Source of the DNA: Kordiimonadaceae bacterium
GTDB taxonomy: Bacteria; Pseudomonadota; Alphaproteobacteria; Sphingomonadales; Emcibacteraceae
Length of the DNA stretch: 64,000 nt
Assembly: GCA_024236295.1 (NCBI GenBank)
Contig: JACKKT010000004.1
Span: forward strand, 163,384 to 227,383
Direction of reading: 5' to 3'
In this document: one piece after another, positions 36,474-45,829 of the stretch
How positions within the stretch are numbered: position 1 is the stretch's first letter
How the letters are laid out: each line of letters opens with the position of its first letter
Position numbers and translations under genes: made by a program
The notes under the pieces: model-generated
What the model was told of the DNA's origin: nothing
Seen by the model: the letters and a program-made list of their open reading frames with translations, nothing else
Database searches by the model: none

Positions 36474-36830
36474 TTGAAAAATCACAGCTTTTTAAAACGT
36501 CTTGATTATGCCTGGCAGGGAATAAAAGCAAGCTGGCTATCTGAAAAAAGTTTCCGTACTCAAATAATTGCAACAGTCTTGATTGTTGTAATTTTAACTT
36601 TTAGCAGACCGGATGCATTTTGGTGGGCAATTCTTCTCCTAACCTGTGGGTTGGTATTGGCGCTTGAACTTGTGAATACAGCCGTTGAAAAATTAATTGA
36701 CCATTTGCATCCGGAAATTCATCCGGTTTTAAAAATTGTTAAAGACGCATTGGCCGGTGCAGTCCTTGTGGCCAGTATTATTTCACTATGTATATTTTTG
36801 GCATTTATTGCCGATATTTTTAATATTTAA
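36474..36830 (+). CDS. dgkA: Diacylglycerol kinase
   Basis: 118 aa, the size of prokaryotic DgkA, with three transmembrane helices. The amphipathic N-terminus and catalytic segment ALELVNTAVEKLID match the family. It phosphorylates diacylglycerol to phosphatidate for phospholipid recycling. The start is TTG at 36474: it is preceded by AGGAAA at a good distance and no in-frame ATG occurs anywhere in the gene, so the non-ATG start is decided by the sequence. Confidence 0.92.
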   Translation: MKNHSFLKRLDYAWQGIKASWLSEKSFRTQIIATVLIVVILTFSRPDAFWWAILLLTCGLVLALELVNTAVEKLIDHLHPEIHPVLKIVKDALAGAVLVASIISLCIFLAFIADIFNI

Positions 36831-36957
36831 TCATTCTTTCTCTTACATTTTGCTTTGATTGCCAGGAAGGGGCCATATCCTTTCGGCTTATTCCTTCGTT
36901 AAGCATTTGTTTTTTATTGTTAATTTTTCAACTAATTCAGATATTTTCAATAATAAT

Positions 36958-36979
36958 ATACATTTATATATAATTGTAT
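36958..36979 (+). promoter_or_regulatory. 22-bp palindrome, candidate BigR/SqrR-type operator of the sulfide operon
   Basis: The 22 bases are symmetric about 36968/36969: ten of eleven base pairs match, and only 36963/36974 is mismatched. The outer arms are ATACA and TGTAT, the core is TTATATATAA. It lies about 36 bp before the peroxiredoxin start, overlapping where a promoter would be. AT-rich palindromes are bound by ArsR-family persulfide sensors, and such a regulator is the second gene of this operon. Confidence 0.6.
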
Positions 36980-37014
36980 TATTATAAAAATAAATTGATT
37001 CGGAGAAAAGTGAC

Positions 37015-37698
37015 ATGGATAGCGTGACCAACACTGAAAATATGACTTTGCGGACAGTCCCCCGCATTAATGATATAGCCCCTGACTTTACAGCCAGAAC
37101 GACACAGGGGGTTGTCAGTCTTTCTGATTATGCTGGTAAATGGCTAATCCTCTTTTCCCACCCTGCCGATTTTACACCGGTTTGTACGTCAGAATTTATT
37201 GAGCTGGAAAAGGCTTCGGATAAATTCGCGGCCCTGAACTGCGAGCTGCTGGGTTTGTCAGCGGATAGTGTATATTCACACATCGCCTGGCTCCTTAATA
37301 TTGAGGAACGTTTTGGTGTCAAAATTAATTTTCCGATTATTGAAGATCTTTCTCTTGTGATTGCTGAGGCGTATGGGATGATTGATGAGCAGTCAACGTC
37401 AACGGCAACTGTCCGGTCCGTTTACTTTATTAATCCGGACGGCATTATTAAGGCGCACATCCACTATCCAATGAGCGTTGGCCGTTCAGTGGATGAGATC
37501 TTGCGAATTTTATCAGCATTGGTGGCAACGGAAGCCGGGGATAAGGTGGCCCCAGCGGGTTGGCGCGAAGGCGATAAGCTGGTGCTTGCGCCACCTGTTA
37601 CTATGCGTGGTGTGCGCGAACGTATGAAAGTCAATCAGAAAAATTCTGGTGAGAATTCAGACTGGTATTTTACAAAAACAGTGCCGGAGGAGAAATAA
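37015..37698 (+). CDS. 1-Cys peroxiredoxin (AhpC/Prx6 type)
   Basis: 227 aa. The peroxidatic site is DFTPVCTSEF with Cys57, and Arg in TVRSVYFINPDG supports the active site. Cys76 (LNCELLG) is the only other cysteine seen and is not in a resolving position, so this is Prx6-like. CGGAG precedes the ATG. It is the first gene of the sulfide operon and 2 bp from the ArsR-type regulator. It would reduce peroxides, and in this setting possibly act on persulfides or the oxidants made during sulfide oxidation. Confidence 0.9.
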   Translation: MDSVTNTENMTLRTVPRINDIAPDFTARTTQGVVSLSDYAGKWLILFSHPADFTPVCTSEFIELEKASDKFAALNCELLGLSADSVYSHIAWLLNIEERFGVKINFPIIEDLSLVIAEAYGMIDEQSTSTATVRSVYFINPDGIIKAHIHYPMSVGRSVDEILRILSALVATEAGDKVAPAGWREGDKLVLAPPVTMRGVRERMKVNQKNSGENSDWYFTKTVPEEK

Positions 37699-37700
37699 AA

Positions 37701-38128
37701 TGGGCGCTTTTCTGGAAAAATTCCGCCCCAAAGCGACGGAGGTCTGTAGCCTTTTGAAAGTGATGTCCCATCCAAATCGGTTGCTAATTCTCTGTGCCTT
37801 AAAAGATGGTGAAATGTCCGTCAGTGAGCTTGAGGAAACGACCGGGGTCCGTCAGCCTGTCTTATCGCGAGATTTGGGGCGGCTTCGTGAAAATAATCTT
37901 GTTGATACCAGAAAAGAGTCCAAGGCGGTTATCTACCGTCTTGTAGATGAAAAAGTATCCTACCTGATGCAGGCAATGTGTATCGCCTGGGACAAGGGCC
38001 AGTTGCTGCATCAGCCAATAAGGGAAAGTGAAACGTCTGATCAGGAATCTTTACAAAATATGCTTACGGCGCAAATGCGAAAAGGCAAGCGCGTGAAAAT
38101 ACAACCGGACCCGTATCGGTCAGAATAA
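37701..38128 (+). CDS. ArsR-family repressor, BigR/SqrR-like persulfide sensor candidate
   Basis: 142 aa from ATG at 37701; longer open frame upstream would overlap the peroxiredoxin. The winged HTH shows MSHPNRLLILCALKDGEMSVSELE and VRQPVLSRDLGRLRENNLV, characteristic of the BigR/SqrR branch. Cysteines are at 16, 32 and 94. Cys32 (LLILCAL) and Cys94 (QAMCIAW) sit where the two sulfide-reactive cysteines of BigR/SqrR occur, though spaced 62 apart rather than the 66 I recall. It probably represses this operon through the palindrome at 36958 and is released when the thiols are bridged by sulfur. Confidence 0.85.
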
Positions 38129-38158
38129 AATTATAATGTAAAATGAAAGGAAATTAAA

Positions 38159-39022
38159 ATGAACCCAAATGTAAAAGCCTTTTTTGATGAAAATACATTC
38201 ACATACAGTTACGTTGTGACTGACCCTGAAACCAAAAAATGCGCCATAGTCGATTCTGTTCTCGACTATGCCCCAAATTCCGGACGCACATCGACAAAAA
38301 GTGCTGATGAAATTATCAAATATGTGACTGATAAAGGATTGGATGTTGAATGGATATTGGAAACCCATGTCCATGCCGATCATTTATCAGCGGCACCCTA
38401 TTTAAAAGGGAAACTTGGCGGTAAAACAGCCATCGGCAGTCATGTTACCAATGTTCAGGAAATATTCAGTGGTGTTTTTAATGCCGGTCCTGAATTTGCC
38501 AAAGACGGGTCTCAGTTCGATCACCTGATTGAAGATGGCGATGTATTCAAAATTGGGAATATTGAAGCCAAGGCAATTCACACACCAGGACACACTCCTG
38601 CCTGCATGACTTATGTAATTGGAGATGCCGGATTTGTCGGTGATACTCTGTTTATGCCTGATTATGGAACAGCACGCTGTGATTTCCCTGGTGGAGATGC
38701 CAATACGTTATATGATTCAATCCAGAAAATCTTTGCACTTCCTGAAGAAACCCGCCTTTTCATGTGTCATGATTATAAGGCACCGGGTCGGGATACATAT
38801 GCTTACGAGACAACTGTCGCCGATGAGAAAAGCAATAATATCCATGTCAATAAATCCGTCAGCAAAGAAAAATTTGTTGATATGCGGACTGCCCGCGATG
38901 CGACACTTGATATGCCGGTTCTGATTTTGCCGTCAGTTCAGGTTAATATGCGCGCTGGTGATATGCCTCCGGCCGAAGATAACGGTATCAAATACATGAA
39001 AATTCCAATTAACGCCCTTTAA
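38159..39022 (+). CDS. Persulfide dioxygenase-type metallo-beta-lactamase fold protein (Blh/ETHE1-like)
   Basis: 287 aa. The metal motif HVHADH gives His70, His72, Asp74 and His75; IHTPGHTPAC, GDTLFMPDYGTARCDFPGG and MCHDY complete the ETHE1/Blh site. In ETHE1-like enzymes an Fe(II) oxidises glutathione persulfide to sulfite. The gene follows the BigR-like regulator by 30 bp, as blh does after bigR. The product sulfite could leave by the SulP transporter downstream. Confidence 0.9.
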   Translation: MNPNVKAFFDENTFTYSYVVTDPETKKCAIVDSVLDYAPNSGRTSTKSADEIIKYVTDKGLDVEWILETHVHADHLSAAPYLKGKLGGKTAIGSHVTNVQEIFSGVFNAGPEFAKDGSQFDHLIEDGDVFKIGNIEAKAIHTPGHTPACMTYVIGDAGFVGDTLFMPDYGTARCDFPGGDANTLYDSIQKIFALPEETRLFMCHDYKAPGRDTYAYETTVADEKSNNIHVNKSVSKEKFVDMRTARDATLDMPVLILPSVQVNMRAGDMPPAEDNGIKYMKIPINAL

Positions 39023-39051
39023 TATCGGATTTTTTTGATGAGGATAGAACC

Positions 39052-40803
39052 ATGGAAATTAGAAAAATTTCTCCAAATTTATCTGTAAGTGAACAGATTA
39101 AGCTGACTGATATCAATATCCTGAAAGCAGAGGGGTATAAATCTATTATCAATACCCGGCCTGATCAGGAAGAAGATGGTCAGGTCACGTCTGATCAGAT
39201 TATGGTCATGGCCAGGCAACTGGGACTTGATTATGTTCACATTCCGGTTATCCCGGGACAAGTGACAGATGAAAATGTCGCGGAATTCAAAGATAATTTG
39301 AATAAAATGACTGGGCCGGTTTTATCCTTTTGCCGTACGGGAACGCGTGCAGTGACGCTTTGGGCACTATCCGAAGCCGGGCATTTGTCAACCGAGGCTA
39401 TTTTGAAAACAGCCAGTGAGGCAGGATATAATCTTGAAAGTATAGCCAGTCGTCTCGAAGCAGTAACTGATGTTGATGAAAGAGGCAAAAAGACGGATAC
39501 TTATGATAATGCACATGTCTATGATGTTGTGATTGTCGGCGGTGGAGCAGGCGGCCTTGCTGTCGCTGGTAGTTTGCATAAACGGGATAGCAGTCTTGAT
39601 ATGGCAATTATCGAACCGAGCGATACTCATTATTACCAGCCCGGCTGGACATTGGTAGGGGGTGGTATTTTCTCACGCAATCAAACCAAAAGGTCAATGA
39701 AATCGGTAATGCCCAAGTATGCCAAATGGATCAAATCCGCTGTAGCAAGTTTTCAGCCGGAAAATAACTGTGTAAAAACAGAAGGCGGCGAATCCATAAG
39801 ATACAAAGTGCTTGTGGTTTCTCCCGGTCTAAAGCTCGACTGGGACGCGGTTAAAGGGTTGCGCGAAACATTGGGCAAAAACGGGGTAACATCAAATTAC
39901 CGCTTTGATCTGGCTTCCTATACCTGGGAACTGGTTAAATCATTAAAAGGGGGTAAAGCCCTTTTTACCCAGCCGCCGATGCCAATCAAATGTGCTGGTG
40001 CCCCGCAAAAAGCCATGTATCTTTCCTGCGATTACTGGAAACGCCATAACAGACTAGCCGATATGGATATTAATTTCCATACGGCTGGTGGTGTGCTGTT
40101 CGGGGTGGCGGATTATGTGCCTGCGCTAGAAAAATATATTGAAGCTTATGGCGCCAAAATCCACTATTTTGAAAATCTGATTTCCATTGACGGTAATGCG
40201 AAAAAAGCGACGTTCAGTGTCAAGGATGCGGACGGCAATGTTAAAGAAGAGGTCCGTTCCTTTGATATGATCCATGTCTGTCCGCCGCAAACAGCCCATG
40301 ATTTTATGAAAAATTCACCGATCACTAATGCAGAAGGCTGGGTCGAGGTAAATAATGAAACCTTGCAGCATGTTCTTTATGGTAATATTTTCGGGATCGG
40401 TGACGGTATATCAGCCCCAAATGCGAAAACAGCGGCAGCCGTAAGAAAGCAGGCACCGGTCGTTGCCCATAATATTGTTTCGCTCTTTAAGAATGAAAAA
40501 TCTGTGGCTATTTATGAGGGTTACGGCTCATGCCCGCTTACCGTGGAAAAAGGAAAAGTGGTCTTGGCAGAATTCGGTTATGGCGGTGCATTGCAGCCAA
40601 CGATGCCAACATGGCTCATTGACGGCACTAAAGCAACGGCACTGGCATGGCTTTTAAAAGAAAAACTGATGCCGACGCTCTATTTTGATTTGATGTTTAA
40701 CGGTCATGAGTGGCTTGCAAAGCCGAAAATTTTAACGCATTCTCCTATCTTGCATGAGTTCGACAAGGCCTGTGATTTTCAGGACGATAAAAAAAGCGCC
40801 TAA
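39052..40803 (+). CDS. DUF442 phosphatase/rhodanese-like domain fused to sulfide:quinone oxidoreductase
   Basis: 583 aa. Residues 1-120 are the DUF442 (TIGR01244) domain with active-site loop FCRTGTRA (Cys94), which resembles a tyrosine phosphatase or sulfurtransferase. Residues about 157-583 are an SQR-type flavoprotein: dinucleotide loop GGGAGGLAVA, YYQPGWTLVGGG, PIKCAGAPQK with a redox Cys, and GDGISAPNAKTAAAVRKQAP near the second FAD segment. SQR oxidises sulfide and feeds quinone. The fusion can pass sulfane sulfur within one protein to the dioxygenase encoded just upstream (29-bp gap). The stop overlaps the next start (TAATG). Confidence 0.9.
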   Translation: MEIRKISPNLSVSEQIKLTDINILKAEGYKSIINTRPDQEEDGQVTSDQIMVMARQLGLDYVHIPVIPGQVTDENVAEFKDNLNKMTGPVLSFCRTGTRAVTLWALSEAGHLSTEAILKTASEAGYNLESIASRLEAVTDVDERGKKTDTYDNAHVYDVVIVGGGAGGLAVAGSLHKRDSSLDMAIIEPSDTHYYQPGWTLVGGGIFSRNQTKRSMKSVMPKYAKWIKSAVASFQPENNCVKTEGGESIRYKVLVVSPGLKLDWDAVKGLRETLGKNGVTSNYRFDLASYTWELVKSLKGGKALFTQPPMPIKCAGAPQKAMYLSCDYWKRHNRLADMDINFHTAGGVLFGVADYVPALEKYIEAYGAKIHYFENLISIDGNAKKATFSVKDADGNVKEEVRSFDMIHVCPPQTAHDFMKNSPITNAEGWVEVNNETLQHVLYGNIFGIGDGISAPNAKTAAAVRKQAPVVAHNIVSLFKNEKSVAIYEGYGSCPLTVEKGKVVLAEFGYGGALQPTMPTWLIDGTKATALAWLLKEKLMPTLYFDLMFNGHEWLAKPKILTHSPILHEFDKACDFQDDKKSA

Positions 40804-42533
40804 TGAAAATGTCTAAACTGCTGAAACAATATTTTCCGATTTTTGACTGGGCCAGCGGTTATACCCGCGATAGCCTGATTGTGGATATTATTGCCGCACT
40901 GATTGTCACAATCATGCTTATTCCCCAGTCACTGGCATATGCGCTGCTTGCCGGACTTCCGGCAGAAGTTGGGCTTTATGCCAGTATTGCACCGCTGGTG
41001 CTTTATGCCATATTCGGCACAAGTCGCACATTGGCGGTGGGTCCGGTGGCCGTCGTCTCCTTAATGACGGCAACTGCAACCAGCATGATCGCAGAGCCGG
41101 GGACGATCGGCTATATTGAAACGGCGATTACCCTCGCCATGCTGTCCGGCGTATTTCTGGCTATTATGGGGTTTTTCCGGCTTGGCTTCATTGCCAATTT
41201 TTTGAGCCATCCTGTGATGACGGGCTTTATCACGGCCTCCGGCATTCTGATTGCGATCAGCCAGCTTAAGCATATTTTCGGGGTACAGATGAGTGGTCAT
41301 AACCTGCTGGAACAGGTGGGGTCGCTTGTCAGTAAACTAAGCGAAATCAACAGCACGACTTTATTGATCGGGATTGGCTGTCTTATATTTCTGTCCTATG
41401 TCAGAAGCGGGCTGATGGGTCTTTTGTTAAAAGCCGGCATCAGTGAAAAAATGGCGAATATTCTGGTTAAAGCGGGGCCCGTATTTGCCGTTATCGTTAC
41501 CATTATTTTGGCTTCCGGACTTTCACTGGATCAGCAGGGGGTCGACATTGTCGGTCTGGTGCCACAGGGGCTGCCGAAATTACACATGCCGGAATTAAAC
41601 CTTGAATTGATTGAAAAGCTTGGTTCGGCCGCTATTCTGATCAGCCTTGTCGGATTTGTGGAATCCATTTCCGTGGCGCAAACCCTTGCCGCAAAAAGAC
41701 GACAGCAGATTGACCCCAATCAGGAACTGATCGCTCTTGGTATGAGCAATATTGGTTCGGCCGTTTCCGGCGGTTATCCGGTGACAGGTGGTTTTGCCCG
41801 TTCGGTCGTTAATTTTGATGCCGGTGCGGTGACCCCGGCAGCGGGTGGCTTTACGGCGATCGGTATCGCCCTGGCGACAGTTTTCCTAACGCCTCTCCTT
41901 TATTTCCTGCCCAAGGCGACATTGGCGGCAACCATCATTATTGCCGTACTCAGTCTGGTGAAAATCAAGCCGATCATTGAAACATGGCACTATAGCAAGG
42001 GTGATTTTTTTGCCATGTTCCTGACAATTGCCCTGACCCTGATGATGAGCGTTGAAGTGGGCATTACAGCCGGCGTCGTAAGCTCCTTTATCCTTTTTAT
42101 GTACCGGACAACCGTACCCCATTATGCGGTGGTCGGGCAGGTTGCTGGCACAGAACATTTTCGGAATGTGAAAAGGCATAAGGTTATTACCGACCCGCGC
42201 ATCATTTCGGTCCGCGTTGATGAAAGCCTATATTTTTCCAATATCCGCTATTTTGAAAATGCGATAAATGAGCTGGTTGCCTCAAACCCGAAATGTGAGC
42301 ATGTCATACTAATGTGTTCCGCGGTCAATTCAATTGACACCAGTGCCCTTGAAAGTCTTGAAGCGATTAATTCCCGCCTGAAAGCGGTCAATATCAAGCT
42401 CCATTTAAGTGAGGTCAAAGGCCCGGTCACAGACAGATTGGCACATAGTCATTTTCTTGAGAACTTAACAGGTAAAATATATCTTAGCCAGTATGAGGCG
42501 TTTAAAGATTTAACCGAAGGAAAAAATAAATAG
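40803..42533 (+). CDS. SulP-family anion transporter with STAS domain
   Basis: 576 aa. The N-terminal SulP signature IPQSLAYALLAGLPAEVGLYAS, about 10-14 membrane helices, and a C-terminal STAS domain (about 440-560; VILMCSAVNSIDTSALESL) are clear. The family moves sulfate, bicarbonate and other anions. Translational coupling to the DUF442-SQR gene makes export of sulfite/sulfate or thiosulfate from sulfide oxidation the likely role. It is the last gene of the operon, 16 bp from the convergent aldolase gene. Confidence 0.9.
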   Translation: MKMSKLLKQYFPIFDWASGYTRDSLIVDIIAALIVTIMLIPQSLAYALLAGLPAEVGLYASIAPLVLYAIFGTSRTLAVGPVAVVSLMTATATSMIAEPGTIGYIETAITLAMLSGVFLAIMGFFRLGFIANFLSHPVMTGFITASGILIAISQLKHIFGVQMSGHNLLEQVGSLVSKLSEINSTTLLIGIGCLIFLSYVRSGLMGLLLKAGISEKMANILVKAGPVFAVIVTIILASGLSLDQQGVDIVGLVPQGLPKLHMPELNLELIEKLGSAAILISLVGFVESISVAQTLAAKRRQQIDPNQELIALGMSNIGSAVSGGYPVTGGFARSVVNFDAGAVTPAAGGFTAIGIALATVFLTPLLYFLPKATLAATIIIAVLSLVKIKPIIETWHYSKGDFFAMFLTIALTLMMSVEVGITAGVVSSFILFMYRTTVPHYAVVGQVAGTEHFRNVKRHKVITDPRIISVRVDESLYFSNIRYFENAINELVASNPKCEHVILMCSAVNSIDTSALESLEAINSRLKAVNIKLHLSEVKGPVTDRLAHSHFLENLTGKIYLSQYEAFKDLTEGKNK

Positions 42534-42549
42534 GATTTTTTAGGCTTAA

Positions 42550-43215
42550 TTATTTTTTGGGCCAGATACCATAACCGCTTTTCATGCGTTCGCGCACTTC
42601 GACCATCTGTTGTTTGGACAATAAATGCGGCTCACCAAGCTGGCAGGCCAGATGATATTGTTGACAAAGCGCCTCCAACTCGCCGGCGCGCCATAAGGCC
42701 TGTTTCAGATCAGCGCCACAGGCAATCATGCCATGTGTCCCCAGCAGGCAGCCTGTCCGGTCCTTAAGGGCGATTAGCGCATTTTTTGAAAGCTCGGCAC
42801 TGCCATAATGGGCATAATCGGCGCAGCGGATACTGTCACCGCCAAATACCCCAATCATATAATGAACACTTGGAATATCGCGGCGCAGCATGGAAAGTGC
42901 TGTGGCGTAGGTAGAATGAGTATGGACAACAGAATTGATATCGTCCCGCTCATGATAAATATCAACGTGGAATTTCCATTCGGATGATGGCCTGTGTCTG
43001 CCGACCGCTTCACCGGAAAGCCCGTCACCGACAAGCAGCATGATATCTTCCGGCTCCATATCCTCATAAGCCATGCTGCTTGGTGTGATCAATATACCAT
43101 TTTCAACACGGATGCTGATATTGCCCGATGTACCCTGGTTAAGCCCGGAACTGTTCATCCACAAGCAGGCATCTATAATTGACTGACGAAGTTCAGGGCT
43201 GTCTTTTCTGATCAT
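42550..43215 (-). CDS. Class II aldolase/adducin-family protein
   Basis: 221 aa. The Zn-binding motif HTHSTYATALS and the third His in LGTHGMIACG, with a Glu in SSEWKFH, match L-fuculose-phosphate aldolase and L-ribulose-5-phosphate epimerase relatives. It should catalyse reversible aldol cleavage of a sugar phosphate in the cytosol. The gene stands alone on the minus strand between the SulP gene and the chemoreceptor, so its substrate is not clear. Confidence 0.88.
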   Translation of the reverse strand: MIRKDSPELRQSIIDACLWMNSSGLNQGTSGNISIRVENGILITPSSMAYEDMEPEDIMLLVGDGLSGEAVGRHRPSSEWKFHVDIYHERDDINSVVHTHSTYATALSMLRRDIPSVHYMIGVFGGDSIRCADYAHYGSAELSKNALIALKDRTGCLLGTHGMIACGADLKQALWRAGELEALCQQYHLACQLGEPHLLSKQQMVEVRERMKSGYGIWPKK

Positions 43216-43295
43216 TTATTTGTCCAAAGTGTTTATATCAGTTGCAGACGATATCATGATACTAAACTCTGTCAAATATATCAGTAAGTATAGTT

Positions 43296-43355
43296 TTTAA
43301 AAAATTTGCGCAGGACCCTTGATTAAATATAAGAGAATATTTTCAGGATCCTGCG
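43296..43355 (-). terminator. Intrinsic terminator for the chemoreceptor gene
   Basis: CGCAGGACCC (43309-43318) pairs with GGATCCTGCG (43346-43355), nine of ten positions matching, with a 27-nt AT-rich loop that can itself fold. Read on the minus strand the hairpin is followed by CAAATTTTTTAAAAA, a T-tract. It lies 11 bp after the chemoreceptor stop. Confidence 0.65.
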
Positions 43356-43365
43356 ACGTTATAGA

Positions 43366-44958
43366 TTAAGAGGCTTTATTCTGTAAGCTTCTGTATAATT
43401 TTGTGCCTTCCTCGGCATACTCATTGGCGCTGCCGATGGCTCCGGAAATTGAGTCAATATTGGTGTTGATTGACGCCACGGCGTCAGACGCCAGAACCAT
43501 ATTTGATGCAATTTCCTTACTGGTCAATGTCTGTTCTTCTACGGCGCTTGCGACGGTTGTAAAACCACTTTCGACGATTTCAACAGAGTTTCTGATATCA
43601 GAAAGCTGTTCAATAACCTCGGCGGATACTGATTGCATTGCCGTAATTTCAGATAAAATCTGTTTGGTCGCGTTACTTACCTGGCCGGCGAGTGACTTAA
43701 CCTCCGATGCAACAACGGCAAATCCTTTACCGGCTTCGCCGGCGCGGGCGGATTCGATTGTGGCATTTAGGGCAAGCAAGTTAATCTGGCTGGCGATTTC
43801 CTGTATCATATCCACTATATTATTCATTGACTGTGCGGCCGAATTCAGTCGCTGTGTTGACTGGTCGGCATTATTGGCGATTTGCATGGTTTTGCTCACC
43901 TCTAGGCGTGAATTTTCCATGCTCTGGGCAATCTCATTACTTGACATTTGAAACTGTTCGGTCGCTGCGCTGACCGCCTGAACGGTTTCCATTGTCTGTG
44001 TTGATGCAGCCGCGACAGATGTTGTTTGCTCATCAGCACTGACGACAGCCTTTAAAATTTTATCAAGTCTTTCATCAACCAGCTCACTGACGCGGTCCGC
44101 TTCCTGCCTTGCAAGAACCCGTTCTGTTATATCTGTCGCAAATTTAACCACTTTGAAAGGCGTGCCATTCGGGTCAAAAATCGGGTTATAGGATGCCTGA
44201 ATCCAGACCTCCTTACCAGCCTTGCCAATCCTTTTATATTCTGCTGCCTGAAATTCGCCGCTTCCGAGTGCTTCCCAGAATTTTTTGTAAGCATCACTAT
44301 CACGGTAATCTGTTTCAACAAAGATGCTATGATGGTTGTCCTTAATTTCGCTGAGCTGATATCCCATAACATTCAGGAAATTTTCATTGGCTGTGATAAT
44401 GGTTCCATCCAGTTCAAACTCAATAACAGCCTGCGCCCTGTTAATGGCGTCAACTTTTCCTTTACTATCAGCATTGGAAAGTGTTTGGCTGGTTATGTCA
44501 GTTGCATATTTGACAATTTTGGTGACATGTCCGTTTTCATCTAGGATCGGATTATAAGTTGCCTGAATCCAGACTTCCTTACCGTTTTTACCAATCCTTT
44601 TATATTCAGCTTCCTGATATTCCCCGTTGGCTAGTTTTTGCCAGAAGTCCTTATACTCATTACTTTCATTAAGGCGTAGGTCAACAAACATACTATGATG
44701 CCTGTTTTGAATTTCACTTAGTTCATATCCCATGGTCAGGAGAAAATTTTCATTTGCTGTGATAATTGTGCCGTCTGGTTTAAATTGAATAACGGCCTGT
44801 GATTTATCCAGTGCCTTAAGAAGGCTTTTTGTTTCCCTTAATTCGAATTTTAATTCCTCAATAATGATATTCATTTCATCAATTTTGTCATTACTGCTTA
44901 CTTTAATTTCTTTATTTGCTGTCTTTGTGTTAAATCCCCCTAATATTTTATTGAACAT
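43366..44958 (-). CDS. Soluble methyl-accepting chemotaxis protein with two PAS domains
   Basis: 530 aa with no transmembrane segment. Two PAS domains (about 50-160 and 170-285) are strikingly similar to each other: both have DGTIITANENFL, then MGY, LSEI, EYKRIGK and GKEVWIQA. The C-terminal half is a coiled-coil MCP signalling domain with the conserved hairpin region INLLALNATIESARAGEAGKGFAVVA. A cytoplasmic energy, oxygen or redox taxis receptor is likely; haem or flavin binding cannot be told from sequence. No che or flagellar genes are nearby, so its partners are elsewhere. Confidence 0.92.
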   Translation of the reverse strand: MFNKILGGFNTKTANKEIKVSSNDKIDEMNIIIEELKFELRETKSLLKALDKSQAVIQFKPDGTIITANENFLLTMGYELSEIQNRHHSMFVDLRLNESNEYKDFWQKLANGEYQEAEYKRIGKNGKEVWIQATYNPILDENGHVTKIVKYATDITSQTLSNADSKGKVDAINRAQAVIEFELDGTIITANENFLNVMGYQLSEIKDNHHSIFVETDYRDSDAYKKFWEALGSGEFQAAEYKRIGKAGKEVWIQASYNPIFDPNGTPFKVVKFATDITERVLARQEADRVSELVDERLDKILKAVVSADEQTTSVAAASTQTMETVQAVSAATEQFQMSSNEIAQSMENSRLEVSKTMQIANNADQSTQRLNSAAQSMNNIVDMIQEIASQINLLALNATIESARAGEAGKGFAVVASEVKSLAGQVSNATKQILSEITAMQSVSAEVIEQLSDIRNSVEIVESGFTTVASAVEEQTLTSKEIASNMVLASDAVASINTNIDSISGAIGSANEYAEEGTKLYRSLQNKAS

Positions 44959-45166
44959 TTTTTATTCCTTACTATTAGACCACATATATAAAATGTAGAT
45001 GGAATATATGTTATAAATATTTAATAAATGATTTATTTTTTTTAACATCTCTAATAATTCAGATAATAGATTGTTTTGAAAATATTTTTTGAGTAATTTA
45101 GTTTAATCGTTGCTAAAATACTTTAATGTTCCTATTTAAAAATTTAACAATATGTGAGTATTTATT

Positions 45167-45754
45167 TTGATCAGTGATATCAGTCCTGCAGAATTTTTAA
45201 AAAAAACTATTCTGGAAATTTGTCCTATTAAAGATATCGTTTTGGATGAATTCATCCGGTTATTCACGGTTAATAAAATCAAAGCAGGTGTTGATCTGAT
45301 AAGGGAAGGGGATGATGGCTCCTGCGTATGGTTTATAGTTTCGGGCCTTTTGCGGTCATATTATATTTCGCCAAATGGGGAACAGCATAACAAGCATTTT
45401 TTTGTACCAGGAACTTTTTGTGCTCCTTTGACCTCGCTGGTGGCAAATCAGCCTAGTCCTGTTTATATTGGGTCTTTAAAGGATACGGAAATATTATCTG
45501 CGGACTATTCAGGGCTTGAACAACTCTATTTAAAATTTCCAGAACTTAATCTATTAGGCAGAAAACTGGTTGAATGGGCATGGATTGGAAAGGAAAGGCG
45601 AGAAACTCAGTTAATTATGCTGAGTGCAACCGAGCGATATAAAGCTTTTCAAAAAGAATTTCCCGGGCTGGAAGACCATATTCCGCAATATCAAATAGCG
45701 TCTTATCTGGGGATTACCCCGGTTCAGTTAAGCCGGATAAGAGCAAAAATATAA
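45167..45754 (+). CDS. Crp/Fnr-family transcriptional regulator (short form)
   Basis: 195 aa. An N-terminal cyclic-nucleotide-binding-like beta-roll (IREGDDGSCVWFIVSGLLRSYY, seen in pieces) is followed by a helix and a compact HTH, IASYLGITPVQLSRIR, at the very C-terminus. No FNR-type cysteine cluster. The start is TTG at 45167: an in-frame stop lies 12 bp upstream and no ATG is found near. It precedes an SDR gene by 75 bp on the same strand and may control it. Confidence 0.82.
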   Translation: MISDISPAEFLKKTILEICPIKDIVLDEFIRLFTVNKIKAGVDLIREGDDGSCVWFIVSGLLRSYYISPNGEQHNKHFFVPGTFCAPLTSLVANQPSPVYIGSLKDTEILSADYSGLEQLYLKFPELNLLGRKLVEWAWIGKERRETQLIMLSATERYKAFQKEFPGLEDHIPQYQIASYLGITPVQLSRIRAKI

Positions 45755-45829
45755 TTATTAACACTCTTAACATAGGTTAATGCTTTCCGCATTTAGCTCC
45801 CTATATTGGCAAATATAAAGGAGAAAATG

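Noticed and set aside
37649..37700. Longer N-terminus for the BigR-like regulator starting inside the peroxiredoxin gene
   Set aside because: The extension is basic and unlike the family; ATG at 37701 gives the usual length and lies just after the peroxiredoxin stop.
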